Below are positions 25,304 through 34,877 of a stretch of DNA of 64,000 bases, one piece after another. The DNA is taken from positions 992,001-1,056,000 of the forward strand of contig NZ_CP011807.3 in NCBI RefSeq assembly GCF_001029105.3, in the 5' to 3' direction. Each line of letters opens with the position of its first letter. The stretch's first letter is position 1. Position numbers and translations under genes: made by a program. Under the pieces are notes generated by a model. It saw nothing but the letters and a program-made list of their open reading frames with translations, ran no database searches and was not told where the DNA came from. Source of the DNA: Pandoraea faecigallinarum. GTDB taxonomy: Bacteria; Pseudomonadota; Gammaproteobacteria; Burkholderiales; Burkholderiaceae.

Positions 25304-26452
25304 ACTGCGGGGCGTCCAAGCGCGGTTTGCTACGCGACGTCGACTACGCAAGCAGAAATGCACAAAGATAAAGATGCATGGTTGCATCGAGCCAGCGAGC
25401 CAGGTCATGAAGACTGGAACAGAATGAATGCCGATATTGACATGAATGGTCGTAATTTAACGCATGTGAGGCAGATGTCGATCAGTTTGGACGATGCGGC
25501 GGGAGGAGGGAAGAGTAGCGGGGCGACGCTCGGTGCTTGCACTTCAATGCCAGAATCGATCGACGCAATCCTCTTTGCGGGGAAGGGTATTTGCTTGACG
25601 CTGCCGAAAGACTCTTATCTTGCCGTCGGTGGCTTGAAATTGTTTGAAAAAGGATTTTTGGGCTTCTCGTCTCCGGGGACTATTAGTGTTGGCGGCAAAT
25701 GCTCGGCGCTAGGTCAAATGACGATGGGAGTCGGCAACAAAGTCCTGACATGCAGGAGATTCGACAACGGAACGGCGCTGAAGTGGGCTGATTCGAGTGG
25801 CAGCCCCCCAGTGAGGTTGGGGAATGCCATGACGAATGAATCTTTCATGTTCAATGGTGGGGTTGGGCCGAACCGTTTGGCTTTGGAGGATATTGAGACA
25901 TCGATTCTATTGCTAGGGAATACGTCCCCTGCTACAGGCTCTTCGCTTCCACTCCGCCCCGACATTCCTAACGAGGACCGAACGTTTCAGGTAGAGAAAA
26001 CCATTCCTGCGAACGGAGCTGCGCGCAACATTACTGTCGGCTTGAATCTTTATGCGTACGCTCAGTCTGATCACCCGGAGGAGCTTATTAATGTGTTGGA
26101 CGGTGCAGCAAAGCATCCCTCTGTTGGTAACGCTGTCCTGCTTTATGCGATTGAAAGTTCGCCGGGAAATGGACTTGTATATGAACGTGTGCTTAACTAC
26201 CAGCAATGCCACTTTCCTCTCGGTTTCGGAACGTGCCATATGACTGTTCGCATGTCCCCTGGCGGAAGCACAATAATCCGCGGAGTTTGGGGGGGCATAT
26301 CGAGTGCGAATGGTGATCTCTACCGCAGCGATTCTGAGCTGGTCGCGATCCGCCAAAAGACTCGCGCGAAGTTCTATTTCGCCATGGACGAGCCGTTCTG
26401 CAATCAGGAGGGGGTTGTGAGTGGGAGTTGTGAGTCAAATGTGCCACCCTGA
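25304..26452 (+). pseudogene. pilV: pilV 3' part: tip adhesin body and C-terminus
   Basis: In the frame of the 5' part this stretch reads TAGRPSAV and later MHKDKDAWLHRASEPGHEDWN, then DIDMNGRNLTHVRQ. The DxDMNxNxIxxV pattern is typical of PilV-type minor pilins. The remaining 330 residues (Gly/Ser-rich, several Cys in CTSMPE, KGICLT, GKCSALG, CHFPLGFGTC) form the adhesive C-terminal part. Joined to the 5' part the ancestral protein has about 579 residues. The stop TGA at 26450 coincides with the possible tip of the next IS, so the natural C-terminus may also have been replaced. An internal ATG at 25358 could start a fragment, but it would lack a secretion signal. Confidence 0.75.
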
Positions 26453-27877
26453 TTGGCAGTGAAGTGCCCTCGGAAACTGGACAGTTTAAAACTGGAGAGG
26501 GGCTGCCTCTTTGGGTTGTACTGACCACTTTTGGACGAACTCGCTTGGGGTCAGATGGCCGAGCGAGCTGTGGGGACGATGATGGTTGTAGTCGTGCTGC
26601 CAAGCCGTCATTTTTTCTCGGAGGTCGTATAGCGTGACGAATTCATGCACGTTAAGTGTATCAGCCGGTACTTGACCTGACGGACAATGTGCGAAGTGTT
26701 GCCGTCCGGTGTGGTGCTCGAGTTGTCCTATCCTGACGACCCTGGGCCGGTTTTGAACGGCGAGAAACAGTCTGCACGGAAAAGTGGTTAACGAACCCGA
26801 GCGCAGAACTATCGGACACTGTCGGTCAGGTCAAATCCAGTCTCTTTCACGTTAAGGAATTCATCACGCAATCGACCATTGAAAGACTCGATCAGTCCAT
26901 TATCGGTCGGCTTACCGGGGCGTGTGTAGTCGAGTTTCACCCCACGCCGGTATGCCCAGTCGTCTAGAGCGCGGGAGGTGAACTCTGTGCCGTTGTCACA
27001 AAACAGCGTGCGGGGCGCTCCGCGTTTGCTCCTCAGCTCATCCAGTGCACGCACGACATCTGAAGCGCTCAGTCGCTGGCCGATATCGATCGCTAGTGCT
27101 TCGCGCGTAAAGACGTCGGTGATGATCAGCGCGCGGAACCTCTGCCCGTTCGAAAGCTGGTCGGCGACAAAGTCCAAACTCCACGCCTGATTTGCCGCCG
27201 TCGACTTTGCACGTGCCGGGCGGCTCTTCTGTGCCCGTCGCTTGCGATTTGGTCTGTAGCGCAGCGACAGCCCTTCCTCACGATACAGACGGTACAGCCG
27301 ATTCATGCTGACCTGATAGCCCCCCGGAGCGGCAGCACACGTATCTTGCGATAACGATGGCGCACACGCGTCGCCGCGATTTCACACATGCGCTGCCGCA
27401 ATGCAGTCTGCGGGTCGCGGTGGCTGCGATACTGGTACACCGAGCGCGATATGGCCACCCGGCGGCAGGCACACCGTGCTGCTACTCCATAGGCGGCCTT
27501 TAGATAATCCACGCCGTGGTGCCTCGGCGAGGCTTCACCACTTTTCTCTCAATACGTCGATCAGCATTGCCTTGTCCAACGTCAGCGCCGTGCCCGCCTT
27601 CTTCAGTTGGGCGTTCTCGTCTTGAAGCTGCTTGAGCTGCCGCACCTGGCCCGTCTGCAAACCGGCATATACCTTCTTCCAGCGATAGAAGGTTTGCTCC
27701 GAAATGTCTATGTGACGAATCAGTTCGCTACCGGCAGGCCCGCTTCGGCCTGTTTCAACACCGCCACAATCTGCTCCACACTGAAGCGCTTGCGTTTCAT
27801 CGTACGGCCCCTTTCATACTGAAAAAGTCCGCCGAAAACTCGTTTACGTCATGGCACTGTCTACTGGGGGCCGCTCA
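26450..27877 (-). mobile_element. Decayed IS3-family element
   Basis: OrfA starts at 27800 (MKRKRFSVEQIVAVLKQAE) but loses frame near GLPVA and is otherwise readable to 27535. OrfB can be followed from DYLKAAYGVAARCACR (about 27510) through a frameshift near 27320 to NRLYRLYREEG, the DDE motifs (WSLDFVADQL, FCDNGTEF, NGRLRDEFLNVKE) and, after an insertion at 26657-26847, to the end (LYDLREKMTAWQHDYNHHRP) with its stop at 26486. The right tip TGAGCGGC (minus strand from 27877) sits 37 bases outside AGTTTTCGGC, the same geometry as the IS3 element at 18918. The left tip at 26450 is less sure. The element is inactive. Confidence 0.75.
26657..26847. mobile_element. MITE-like non-autonomous insert in IS3 OrfB, 9-bp duplication
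   Basis: CACGTTAAG occurs at 26648-26656 and again at 26848-26856, where the OrfB codons for LNV are duplicated. The 191 bases between have subterminal inverted repeats: TTGACCTGACGGACAATGTG on the left, and TTGACCTGACCGACAGTGTC read on the minus strand on the right. No transposase gene fits in it. This is the layout of a miniature inverted-repeat element. Confidence 0.7.
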
Positions 27878-28202
27878 CTCAGGTAAAGACCCGAAGTCAT
27901 GACCACCCACTCCCCATCGCACCCGCCGTCGCGTGGCTGCTGTCGCCACTGCGCGTGGATCGCTAACGTTGGCCGGCAGGCGTGACGACTCGGGCGGCGT
28001 ATACCCAACGGCGTAACGAAGGCGCTGATCGACCGGGACGCGACGGCGCCCCTATACCAGTGAAATGTCAGTGGAATGCATCGAATTGCGAACGCCAGAC
28101 TCCGCCTGAATATTCGAACTTTGTTGTCGTGGCACGCAAATCGCCGATAGCGGGGCATTTGCCAGCGAGATTGCTCGGCATACGGCGACATGCGCCAGCG
28201 CA
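27878..28202. other. Intergenic region with no recognised gene
   Basis: This 325-bp stretch lies between the decayed IS and the terminator of the lipoprotein gene. No start with ribosome-binding site or family motif is seen on either strand. Confidence 0.4.
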
Positions 28203-28231
28203 ACGCCCCGCGCATCGATGCGACGGGGCGT
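28203..28231 (-). terminator. GC-rich hairpin downstream of the lipoprotein gene
   Basis: ACGCCCCG pairs with CGGGGCGT around an inner palindrome CGCATCGATGCG. It starts 15 bases past the stop of the minus-strand gene. There is no clear T tract, so the strength is uncertain. Confidence 0.5.
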
Positions 28232-28245
28232 CGTTCTTCAAGGGC

Positions 28246-29718
28246 TTAGAGTTCCGGCGCTTTGGCCGGTTGCTGGTTGGGCGCCGTGGCCGCTGGCGTG
28301 CCCGTTTGCGCAGCTTGCGGCGGACGCGGCATGTCGAGCGTGTCGTCAACGTGCAGATGGCCGCCATCCTTGGCCGAAGCGAAACCGTTGGTAAAACGCA
28401 TCACGACATCGTCACCTTCGATACCCGCCGACTTCGGATTGCCGATGCCGAACGGCGGTGTTACCAGCGTCGAATTCGATTGCGTGCCTTGCCACACGAT
28501 GCGGTACTTCGGCACTGCACAGCGGCTGGCGTCCGCGCATTCGGCGGTGATGGCCGCGGTGCCATGCGGCATCTCGTAGACCGCAACCACTTCCAGGCGC
28601 TGCGGCGCGATCTGCGCCTGATACACGTCGGTGGAAATCGTCTGGTTGGTCGCACCCACCAGACGCAGTTTCTGCACGCCGTTCTCCACCATGCTCACCA
28701 CGCGCAGTCGGCGAGCGGCTTCCTCTGCCGGCAACCGACGTACCGAACCGCTCGCGGCCGGCGCGTCACCTGCCGAGGTAGCCGGGGCCACCTGAGCGGC
28801 AGAGGTCTGGGCTTCGGCGGTTGCCGCCGCCGCAGCCGCCGCGGCGGCATTGCGTGCGTTGATACGGTCGATGATGGCTTGCGACTCCTTGGCCGCCGCC
28901 TCGGCGCCGGCCATGGCGATGGCGGCGTCGAGGTCCGGCTGCGCGCCGGCGCCGATGCCGCGCTCGGCCGCGCCCGGCAGCAGGGCGTGCCTGGCGTCGA
29001 AGTCCATGGTGGCTTCCGGCAGGCCACGTGACTTTTCCGCGGTTTGCTTGGGCGCAGGGAAACTCGTCGGGTGGTTCTTGCTGGCCCGCGAGTTGTAGTA
29101 CAGGTCGACGTCGCCGTTGCGCGAGAAGTGGCAACTGAAGGTCGGGATGCCCGGGATCGGGCGACCCTCATAGGCCATGTGGACCTCGACGTCGGCGCCG
29201 AACGGCTGGTAATTCGAGAACAGCCGGACGTCGTCGTCGTTGCTCAGGACGTAGCTGTCGCCGAACTTCCTGTTAAGCGCGGCCATGCAGCGACCTACCC
29301 AATAGGCGCGTGTGGCAACGAGGCGTCGGCCAGTGCCGATATGCGATTCGTAGGCCACGATCTGCGGATTGTCGAATTTGACGGTCCAGTCGTCGCCACC
29401 GTCCTTCACGTAACCGCTGAACTTGACCATCGTGCCTGGAACCAGAGGCCCAGTGTCGAAACCGTCGGGAATCTTCACGCGAATGTGGTCGATGCTCGCG
29501 GCTTGCAGCACGAGATCACCGTCGTCGATCTTCTGGAAGGAGGCTTGCCAGATGACGGCCTTGCCCTTGCAGTTGTCGTTGACGCGCTGGCTACATCCGG
29601 CGGCTTCGAATTGTTCGAGGGACATCTGGGACTGAGTGACCGGTGGACGCTTGTCGGTACAGCCGGACAGTGCTGCGGCGAGCGCCGCGGCGGCAGTGAC
29701 ACAAAAAATCGACTTCAT
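28246..29718 (-). CDS. Putative lipoprotein of unknown function
   Basis: ATG 29718 gives MKSIFCVTAAAALAAALSGC, a clear lipobox, so the 490-residue product is probably a lipoprotein; the upstream extension to 29868 would bury it. The first 250 residues hold an OB-fold-like strand pattern (GKAVIWQASFQKIDDGDLVL, VPGTMVKFSGYVKDGG) and one HFSRNGDVDLYY segment. An Ala-rich helix and a Thr/Ala-rich linker follow, then a C-terminal beta domain (VVSMVENGVQKLRLVGATNQ, RLEVVAVYEMPHGTAAI). I do not recognise the family. It is transcribed alone, with a hairpin after it. Confidence 0.75.
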   Translation of the reverse strand: MKSIFCVTAAAALAAALSGCTDKRPPVTQSQMSLEQFEAAGCSQRVNDNCKGKAVIWQASFQKIDDGDLVLQAASIDHIRVKIPDGFDTGPLVPGTMVKFSGYVKDGGDDWTVKFDNPQIVAYESHIGTGRRLVATRAYWVGRCMAALNRKFGDSYVLSNDDDVRLFSNYQPFGADVEVHMAYEGRPIPGIPTFSCHFSRNGDVDLYYNSRASKNHPTSFPAPKQTAEKSRGLPEATMDFDARHALLPGAAERGIGAGAQPDLDAAIAMAGAEAAAKESQAIIDRINARNAAAAAAAAATAEAQTSAAQVAPATSAGDAPAASGSVRRLPAEEAARRLRVVSMVENGVQKLRLVGATNQTISTDVYQAQIAPQRLEVVAVYEMPHGTAAITAECADASRCAVPKYRIVWQGTQSNSTLVTPPFGIGNPKSAGIEGDDVVMRFTNGFASAKDGGHLHVDDTLDMPRPPQAAQTGTPAATAPNQQPAKAPEL

Positions 29719-30055
29719 CGTGAGAGGGGCGTTGTGTTCTATGTGATGGCGTGTGCGTATGCTCGGTCGTTGCACACCGGTCTCACAGACCCCGCATGCA
29801 AGGCTTAGCCGATGGATTAACGGCTTGCCTTGCGCGTTCTTTAACGCGCTGACGGCCTTTGACGGCAAGGGCGTCAGCGCGTCGTGTTGCGTGTTTCGTT
29901 ACGTGAATCAGAGTCCCGGGGGCGCGAGTCCGAACCATTCAAATCCGGCCAATGTCGTGTTGCAGGCAAACATCAGCCACCTCTTGAAACGAGCATTATC
30001 CGGTGGCAAGCCCGCGTCGCGCCGCAACGTTGACCTGAGCCGAATCCAGGCACGT

Positions 30056-31417
30056 TCACTTGACTTTCACGAGCGGGGGCGGATAGTACGTGCCGTTGGC
30101 TACGCCATCGACCGGACCGTAGTATCTGAATGTCAGCCTGTATTTCGCGCCACGGGGTGTCGGAAGCCAGTTGGCTGCGGGCGCGTCTGCCGGCTTTTCC
30201 GCCGCGAAATAGAGCGTCAGCGAACCGTCGGCGCCATAGGTAAGACCGGCAGCCTCATTGAGAAGATATTTCTTCTGCTCGTTCGGCAGCACCCGGAAAC
30301 GGGCACTGTCCACCGCGATCACCGACCAGAAATACGTGGCAAATCGTGACGGTAGCGCCCCCTTGGGAAAGGTCAGCGTGTATACATTGTCGCCATTCAA
30401 CTCATTCCCATTGGCGTCCTTCGACGAACGATAGTAAAGCACCTCCGGCTTGATATTGGCCCAGATGCCACCGCGGTTCACCAGTGTGCGCGTCAGGTAA
30501 TCGGTACTGTACTCGCCCACCACTGACGGTCTTGCCCACCCGTTGCGCAAACTGCCATGTCCAATGATGTCGCCGGCGCTGACCAATTCCTTGAATGCGC
30601 GCGAACGGATGACCCGGTCGATACGGGCACGCTCTGCCGGCATCTGTGCCGCGCCTGCGACCCGGCGTGCGAGCGCCTGAATTTCCCGAAAGCCGGGATT
30701 GCGATCGGTCTCGCTGTCCAGGGCGGAATTCGCCGAGTCAAATGCCTCGACGCCCGGGAACACCGTTTCGTCGAACATGAGCGTGCGTGGCACGTCAGGC
30801 GTGCGCACCGTTCCCGTGGAGGAAAGCGCGAACCGATGCTGGAGCGCGATCGCACCCTCCCAGTCGTTACCGAGGGCAACACGCGTGAGCATGCGCGCCT
30901 GCTTGACCGGTATGTCGATGCGTCGCGTGCCGTCGGGTAGACGGACATCGGCGTCGAAGTGGCAAAACGCGAAGTCGCCGGAAGATCTGCCCGGGTACAA
31001 CCGTTCGTTGATATTGGCGAGCGTTTCACCCCACCCGTCCAAAAGCTGCACGGTAAAGTATCTGCCCTCGATTTTCGGCACGGAGATGACCGCGCAATGG
31101 CTGTCGTCGACAGCAATCCACGCCTCCGAATAAGCGACGTCCAGGTTCGGGTTCGGCCAGTCCACCGCGCCAGGCGCCCGGTGCACCAGTTCATTCCAGT
31201 GAAAGCCGTTACGGAAATCCAGTTGCTCCTGTCGCGCGATCAGAAGACGCCCAAGCAGGTAGATGTAGGCCTGGCTGATTTGCTCGTCAGTGAGCGTGGT
31301 TGACGCCGGAGCCGCTCTCGAACTCTGCGCAGCCGTTGTCGTGGGACTCTGCGCAGCGGCATGCGGCACCGTACCGACGCATATGGCGAAAGCGAGAACA
31401 GCGTGGCGAACTTTCAT
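30056..31417 (-). CDS. DUF1254/DUF1214-domain secreted protein
   Basis: ATG 31417 has GGAG ten bases upstream and begins a signal peptide (VLAFAICVGTVPHAAAQ). The 453-residue protein then shows the DUF1254 region (FRNGFHWNELVHRAPGAVDW, PNLDVAYSEAWIAVDD, RYFTVQLLDGWGETLANI) and a C-terminal DUF1214 part (VYTLTFPKGALPSRFATYFW, GSLTLYFAAEKPADAPAANW). Such proteins are periplasmic or secreted and widespread in proteobacteria; no enzymatic role is settled. The adjacent gene on the same strand, 337 bases downstream, does not look co-transcribed. Confidence 0.85.
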   Translation of the reverse strand: MKVRHAVLAFAICVGTVPHAAAQSPTTTAAQSSRAAPASTTLTDEQISQAYIYLLGRLLIARQEQLDFRNGFHWNELVHRAPGAVDWPNPNLDVAYSEAWIAVDDSHCAVISVPKIEGRYFTVQLLDGWGETLANINERLYPGRSSGDFAFCHFDADVRLPDGTRRIDIPVKQARMLTRVALGNDWEGAIALQHRFALSSTGTVRTPDVPRTLMFDETVFPGVEAFDSANSALDSETDRNPGFREIQALARRVAGAAQMPAERARIDRVIRSRAFKELVSAGDIIGHGSLRNGWARPSVVGEYSTDYLTRTLVNRGGIWANIKPEVLYYRSSKDANGNELNGDNVYTLTFPKGALPSRFATYFWSVIAVDSARFRVLPNEQKKYLLNEAAGLTYGADGSLTLYFAAEKPADAPAANWLPTPRGAKYRLTFRYYGPVDGVANGTYYPPPLVKVK

Positions 31418-31585
31418 GACATCGCACTCCGGGTGAGGAAACCGTATTTGATCCTGGGGAAATGCAAGTGCAATTCTAACCAGTCTTCTTTCCGGCACAA
31501 GCGTGTCGCCACACAAAGTAATTTATATTATTCGAAGGAATGCGCTTTTCGTCATTTTGAATCCCGGCTGTCACTGTTCGCGTTA

Positions 31586-32050
31586 CTAGAACACGTACCT
31601 CGCTCCCGCGTTAAACAACCACCCGCGCATGCCGGCATTGCCCCGATCGTGGGACCACGAAACACGGCCATACAGTGACATCCGCGCTGTCATTGTTGCG
31701 TTGGCGCCGAGCGACAGGCGAATCGCGTCTCCCAACTTTCCACTTGTGAACGCGATCCCGCCCACGTTGACATTCGTTCCATCCGAAAACGCGTGCAGGT
31801 AATCGATTGCCGCATAGGGTGTTACCCGGCCGTTCGCAATGTCGAACGGCCGTACAAGCCTGACGCCAAGCCGGCCCAGCACCTGGTTGCCAAACGGCAA
31901 TACGTTGTCGGCATACCAGCCGGCGGTGCTCTGATAGGTCGCATATCCGGATACCCGGTAGGTGTTTCCGGCTGTCGCGCGATAGCCGTCGATCGCTTCG
32001 GGTTCGACATGAAGCCAACCCGCCGATCCCGTCAGGCCGAAGCGCCACAC
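31586..32050 (-). pseudogene. Autotransporter beta-domain remnant
   Basis: The 154-residue frame matches the last half of an autotransporter beta-barrel (GYRATAGNTYRVSGYATYQS, VTPYAAIDYLHAFSDG, MSLYGRVSWSHDRGNAGMRG), ending in the terminal RYVF. No passenger, signal peptide or start is left, so this is the 3' relic of a larger gene. Confidence 0.7.
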
Positions 32051-32560
32051 GCCTTCCTCGCTCCGGCGCTTGAAAAGGTTGCCCCTTCAGTACAAACGAA
32101 CACCGCACGACATGCGTTTCGGTGCGACATAAGGTTCCCGCTGCATGATGCGAATGCCACGGCATGTTCGCGAGAAGCAGGACGTAAGCAATATCAATTT
32201 CCGCATGGAAATCTCGTCTGCGCATTCGGGAATGATGAGGGTTTTAAATAGTGAGGCTTGGAATTAAATTAAAAAACGTTCGGCGTTTTTGATAAATACA
32301 ATAATTATCAATGGCGGATATATTAATAAATGGGTGTCGCGTGAGAGGGGTGTTTCATTGGGGGTGGTGCATGGCGCGATCTCTGTTTTTTCGGGGTGAT
32401 GGTAAATTCTCGTCATCATTTTCGGTAATTTAAATAACTCCAATAAACTGCCGGCCGAGAAGTTGTTGTATTTGTCATTTCTTAACGATTATATTTATCC
32501 GACCAACCATGCCCCGATCATTGAAGGATGCCCCTGAGGTTGGGACCTGGAGCGATGCTT
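32051..32560. other. AT-rich intergenic region with a bidirectional hairpin
   Basis: The stretch 32240-32500 is markedly AT-richer than its surroundings. It includes a hairpin, AAAAACG-TTCGG-CGTTTTT (32272-32290), which could end transcripts in either direction. No gene is supported. Promoter elements for the outer-membrane gene at 32561 probably lie here. Confidence 0.45.
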
Positions 32561-33595
32561 ATGAACGACCCTTATGAAGGCAAACGCCTGCACATGTGCG
32601 AGACAAGACCTCATGGCCGTTTTCGCCTGCATGGCTCGCAAGCGCTGGTCAGGGCGTCTATTGGCATTTTTGTTGCGGCAGGCGTTTTTCTGCTTCAGCC
32701 CGACGCGTCAGCGACTGAGGGGGCGTTGGGTCGCCCGGTTGCCGGCACGAGCGTATTGTCGAGCGCCGGGATTGTGCCGCCCGAACCCATGACGTTGTTC
32801 AGCCTTCAGCAGGTTTATCTGGACGGAAGCATCGGCGGGAATCGTCAGGTTCCGGTAGCGGGAACGACGTCATTGGGCATCGAGGCCAAGGTCGCCTTTA
32901 CCCTGGCGTCGGTATTGCGGGTTTGGGGAAGTCGCGGGGGCTGGAGCTTGGCGAGCGGCGTGACGCTTCCCTATGTCTGGACTGAAGCCAGAGCGACGTT
33001 TGCGGCCGGAGGACTGAATCGTGCCAACGGTGATCGCGCTTCCTCGCTGTTCGATATGTATTTCACACCGGTCCTCGCGGGATATCACTTTTCGCAAACC
33101 GACCATATCGCCCTGAGCTTCAATTTCTGGGCACCCACGGGGCACTACGACCCCAATGTACTGGCCAACGCGAGCCTCAATAACTGGACGTTTGTCCCGC
33201 AGATCGCCTATACGAAGCTCCTTCCCGAGCACGGACTGGAGTTCGACGCGGTGCTTGGATTGCAGTTCTACACGAGAAATACGGCAACCAACTATCAAAA
33301 TGCCCCGCTGATGACGCTCGATCTGATGGGGCTCAAGAAATTCGCAAACGGACTTGGCGTCGGGCTCGTGATGGGGACCGTTCAGCAACTGGGGCGCGAC
33401 AGCGGCCCGCTCGCCGACCGCCTGAACGGATTCATCGGCCGGGACTTCACGCTCGGTCCCATTCTCACGTTCGATACGAAGATTGGGGGCAAGCATCTGC
33501 TCTCGGCAAGTCTGAGATGGGTGCCAAGCATTGCGAGTACCAATCGATTGAAGAGCACCGGTACTGTCCAGGCGAGCGCGACGCTTTCGTTCTAG
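32561..33595 (+). CDS. Outer-membrane protein of the phenol-degradation MetA/SphA-like family
   Basis: The protein has 344 residues with an N-terminal signal-anchor-like segment (RASIGIFVAAGVFLLQPDASA). The body alternates aromatic and glycine residues, as in an outer-membrane beta-barrel (FTLASVLRVWGSRGGW, DHIALSFNFWAPTGHYDP, LEFDAVLGLQFYTRNTATNY), and it ends in Phe (ATLSF). This fits the Pfam MetA-pathway/SphA-like transporter group, often next to aromatic or lipid catabolism genes. Start 32561 is preferred over 32555 because GGAG at 32549-32552 then has eight bases of spacing. The following gene encodes a similar barrel 18 bases later, so the two may be an operon. Confidence 0.7.
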   Translation: MNDPYEGKRLHMCETRPHGRFRLHGSQALVRASIGIFVAAGVFLLQPDASATEGALGRPVAGTSVLSSAGIVPPEPMTLFSLQQVYLDGSIGGNRQVPVAGTTSLGIEAKVAFTLASVLRVWGSRGGWSLASGVTLPYVWTEARATFAAGGLNRANGDRASSLFDMYFTPVLAGYHFSQTDHIALSFNFWAPTGHYDPNVLANASLNNWTFVPQIAYTKLLPEHGLEFDAVLGLQFYTRNTATNYQNAPLMTLDLMGLKKFANGLGVGLVMGTVQQLGRDSGPLADRLNGFIGRDFTLGPILTFDTKIGGKHLLSASLRWVPSIASTNRLKSTGTVQASATLSF

Positions 33596-33613
33596 CGCCT
33601 CTGCCGTGGTTCC

Positions 33614-34513
33614 ATGGCGGTCGGGTGGACGGTGTCGTCCGAACTTGAGCGGAGGCAGGCGGTGGCGCGAATCGAGGGTTTTAGAGAAGGTGGTGGCGAA
33701 CGTAAACCGCACGCGGCGGTGAGGCGGCTGACGTCGGGTCTTTGCGCCGGAATATTACTGCTGGTTCTTTCGACGGGTGGAAATGCGGTCGCGCAGACGA
33801 GCGCCGATGATGCAAACAAAAGCAACAATCCGTTAAATCTCGCCGCGTCGTTCAATATCCAGAATTTTTACACGCCAAGCCTCTTCGGCACGGGAGGGCA
33901 CACCAACGATCTGCTGCTTCGTCCAACGATTCCTTTCGGGCCAAACGGTTTCGTTCCGGTGCCTCAAATATTTCGCGTCACCGTTCCGGTAAGCACTCGC
34001 CCTGACCCCAATGGCGGATATAACACCGGGCTGGGCGACGTCAACCTCTTCGACATATTTCTCGTTCACTCCGGGGAAACCGAGATTGGCATCGGTCCGC
34101 TCGTCACACTTCCCACGGCAACAGACCGGACGCTTGGCTCCGGAAAGTGGCAGGCCGGGCTGTCTGCCGTCGTCGTCAACGCAAACAAACAACGGCTCTT
34201 GGGCGCCCTCGTGCAATGGCAGCATTCCTTTGCCGGCCAAAGCGACCGGCCGACGGTTCAGTCGCTCACTACCCAGCCGTTTCTCATCTGGAACCTTCCC
34301 GAGGGCTGGTATCTGCGCTCCACCGCGACGTGGACGTTCGACCTTCAACACGGCAACTACTACATCCCTGTCGGATTCGGGGCGGGCAAGGCGTGGAAGA
34401 GCGGCACCACTATTCTTAATCTCTTCGTCGAACCACAGTATTCCGTCGCACACTCGGGCAGCGTGCCGAAGTGGCAGATTTTCGCGGGACTTAACATGAC
34501 GTTTGGGCGGTGA
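33614..34513 (+). CDS. Outer-membrane beta-barrel protein, transporter-like
   Basis: The protein has 299 residues. A signal peptide (SGLCAGILLLVLSTGGNAVAQ) begins about 40 residues in, so a later start is possible. The mature part has barrel-like strands (FRVTVPVSTRPDPNGGYNTG, FDIFLVHSGETEIGIGPLV, WYLRSTATWTFDLQHGNYYI) and ends IFAGLNMTFGR. It belongs to the neuromedin-U-named or SphA-like group of proteobacterial outer-membrane proteins. It lies directly behind another barrel gene on the same strand. The substrate is unknown. Confidence 0.65.
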   Translation: MAVGWTVSSELERRQAVARIEGFREGGGERKPHAAVRRLTSGLCAGILLLVLSTGGNAVAQTSADDANKSNNPLNLAASFNIQNFYTPSLFGTGGHTNDLLLRPTIPFGPNGFVPVPQIFRVTVPVSTRPDPNGGYNTGLGDVNLFDIFLVHSGETEIGIGPLVTLPTATDRTLGSGKWQAGLSAVVVNANKQRLLGALVQWQHSFAGQSDRPTVQSLTTQPFLIWNLPEGWYLRSTATWTFDLQHGNYYIPVGFGAGKAWKSGTTILNLFVEPQYSVAHSGSVPKWQIFAGLNMTFGR

Positions 34514-34877
34514 GGGGGGCGAACGAACCCGAGGCCAGCTTGCCTCCGGATCTCACGCCCGCATTGAGACGCCTTATCCGTCGCGCCTCGCAGCGAAGTC
34601 AGATATGGGGCGTGACGCACTCGCCGTGTCTGGCCACCGCGCTTGAAGAAGACCCCGCTTGCAACGTGATCCGGCTCGCCAAATCCTTTTCGGTGACGGC
34701 CATTCTCGGTTAGCGTCCGCTTGTGCGCCCCGCGTGGCGATGGGCGGACAACGGCAAGTGACGCGATGGGCCGATGCGAGGCGCTTCTCCGGAACCGTCA
34801 AGCCGCCGGCGCAATCGCAAAGTCGTCCGGGCATGCGCTGTCAGGATGCGGTCTCCCACCATTGACGGAGATCGAAG
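34514..34877. other. Intergenic region with no recognised gene
   Basis: About 360 bases with GC-rich open frames on both strands, none with a convincing start or motif. Confidence 0.4.

Noticed and set aside
27982..29031. Open frame opposite the lipoprotein gene
   Set aside because: The minus strand has lipobox and beta-rich domains; the plus frame is Arg/His-rich shadow.
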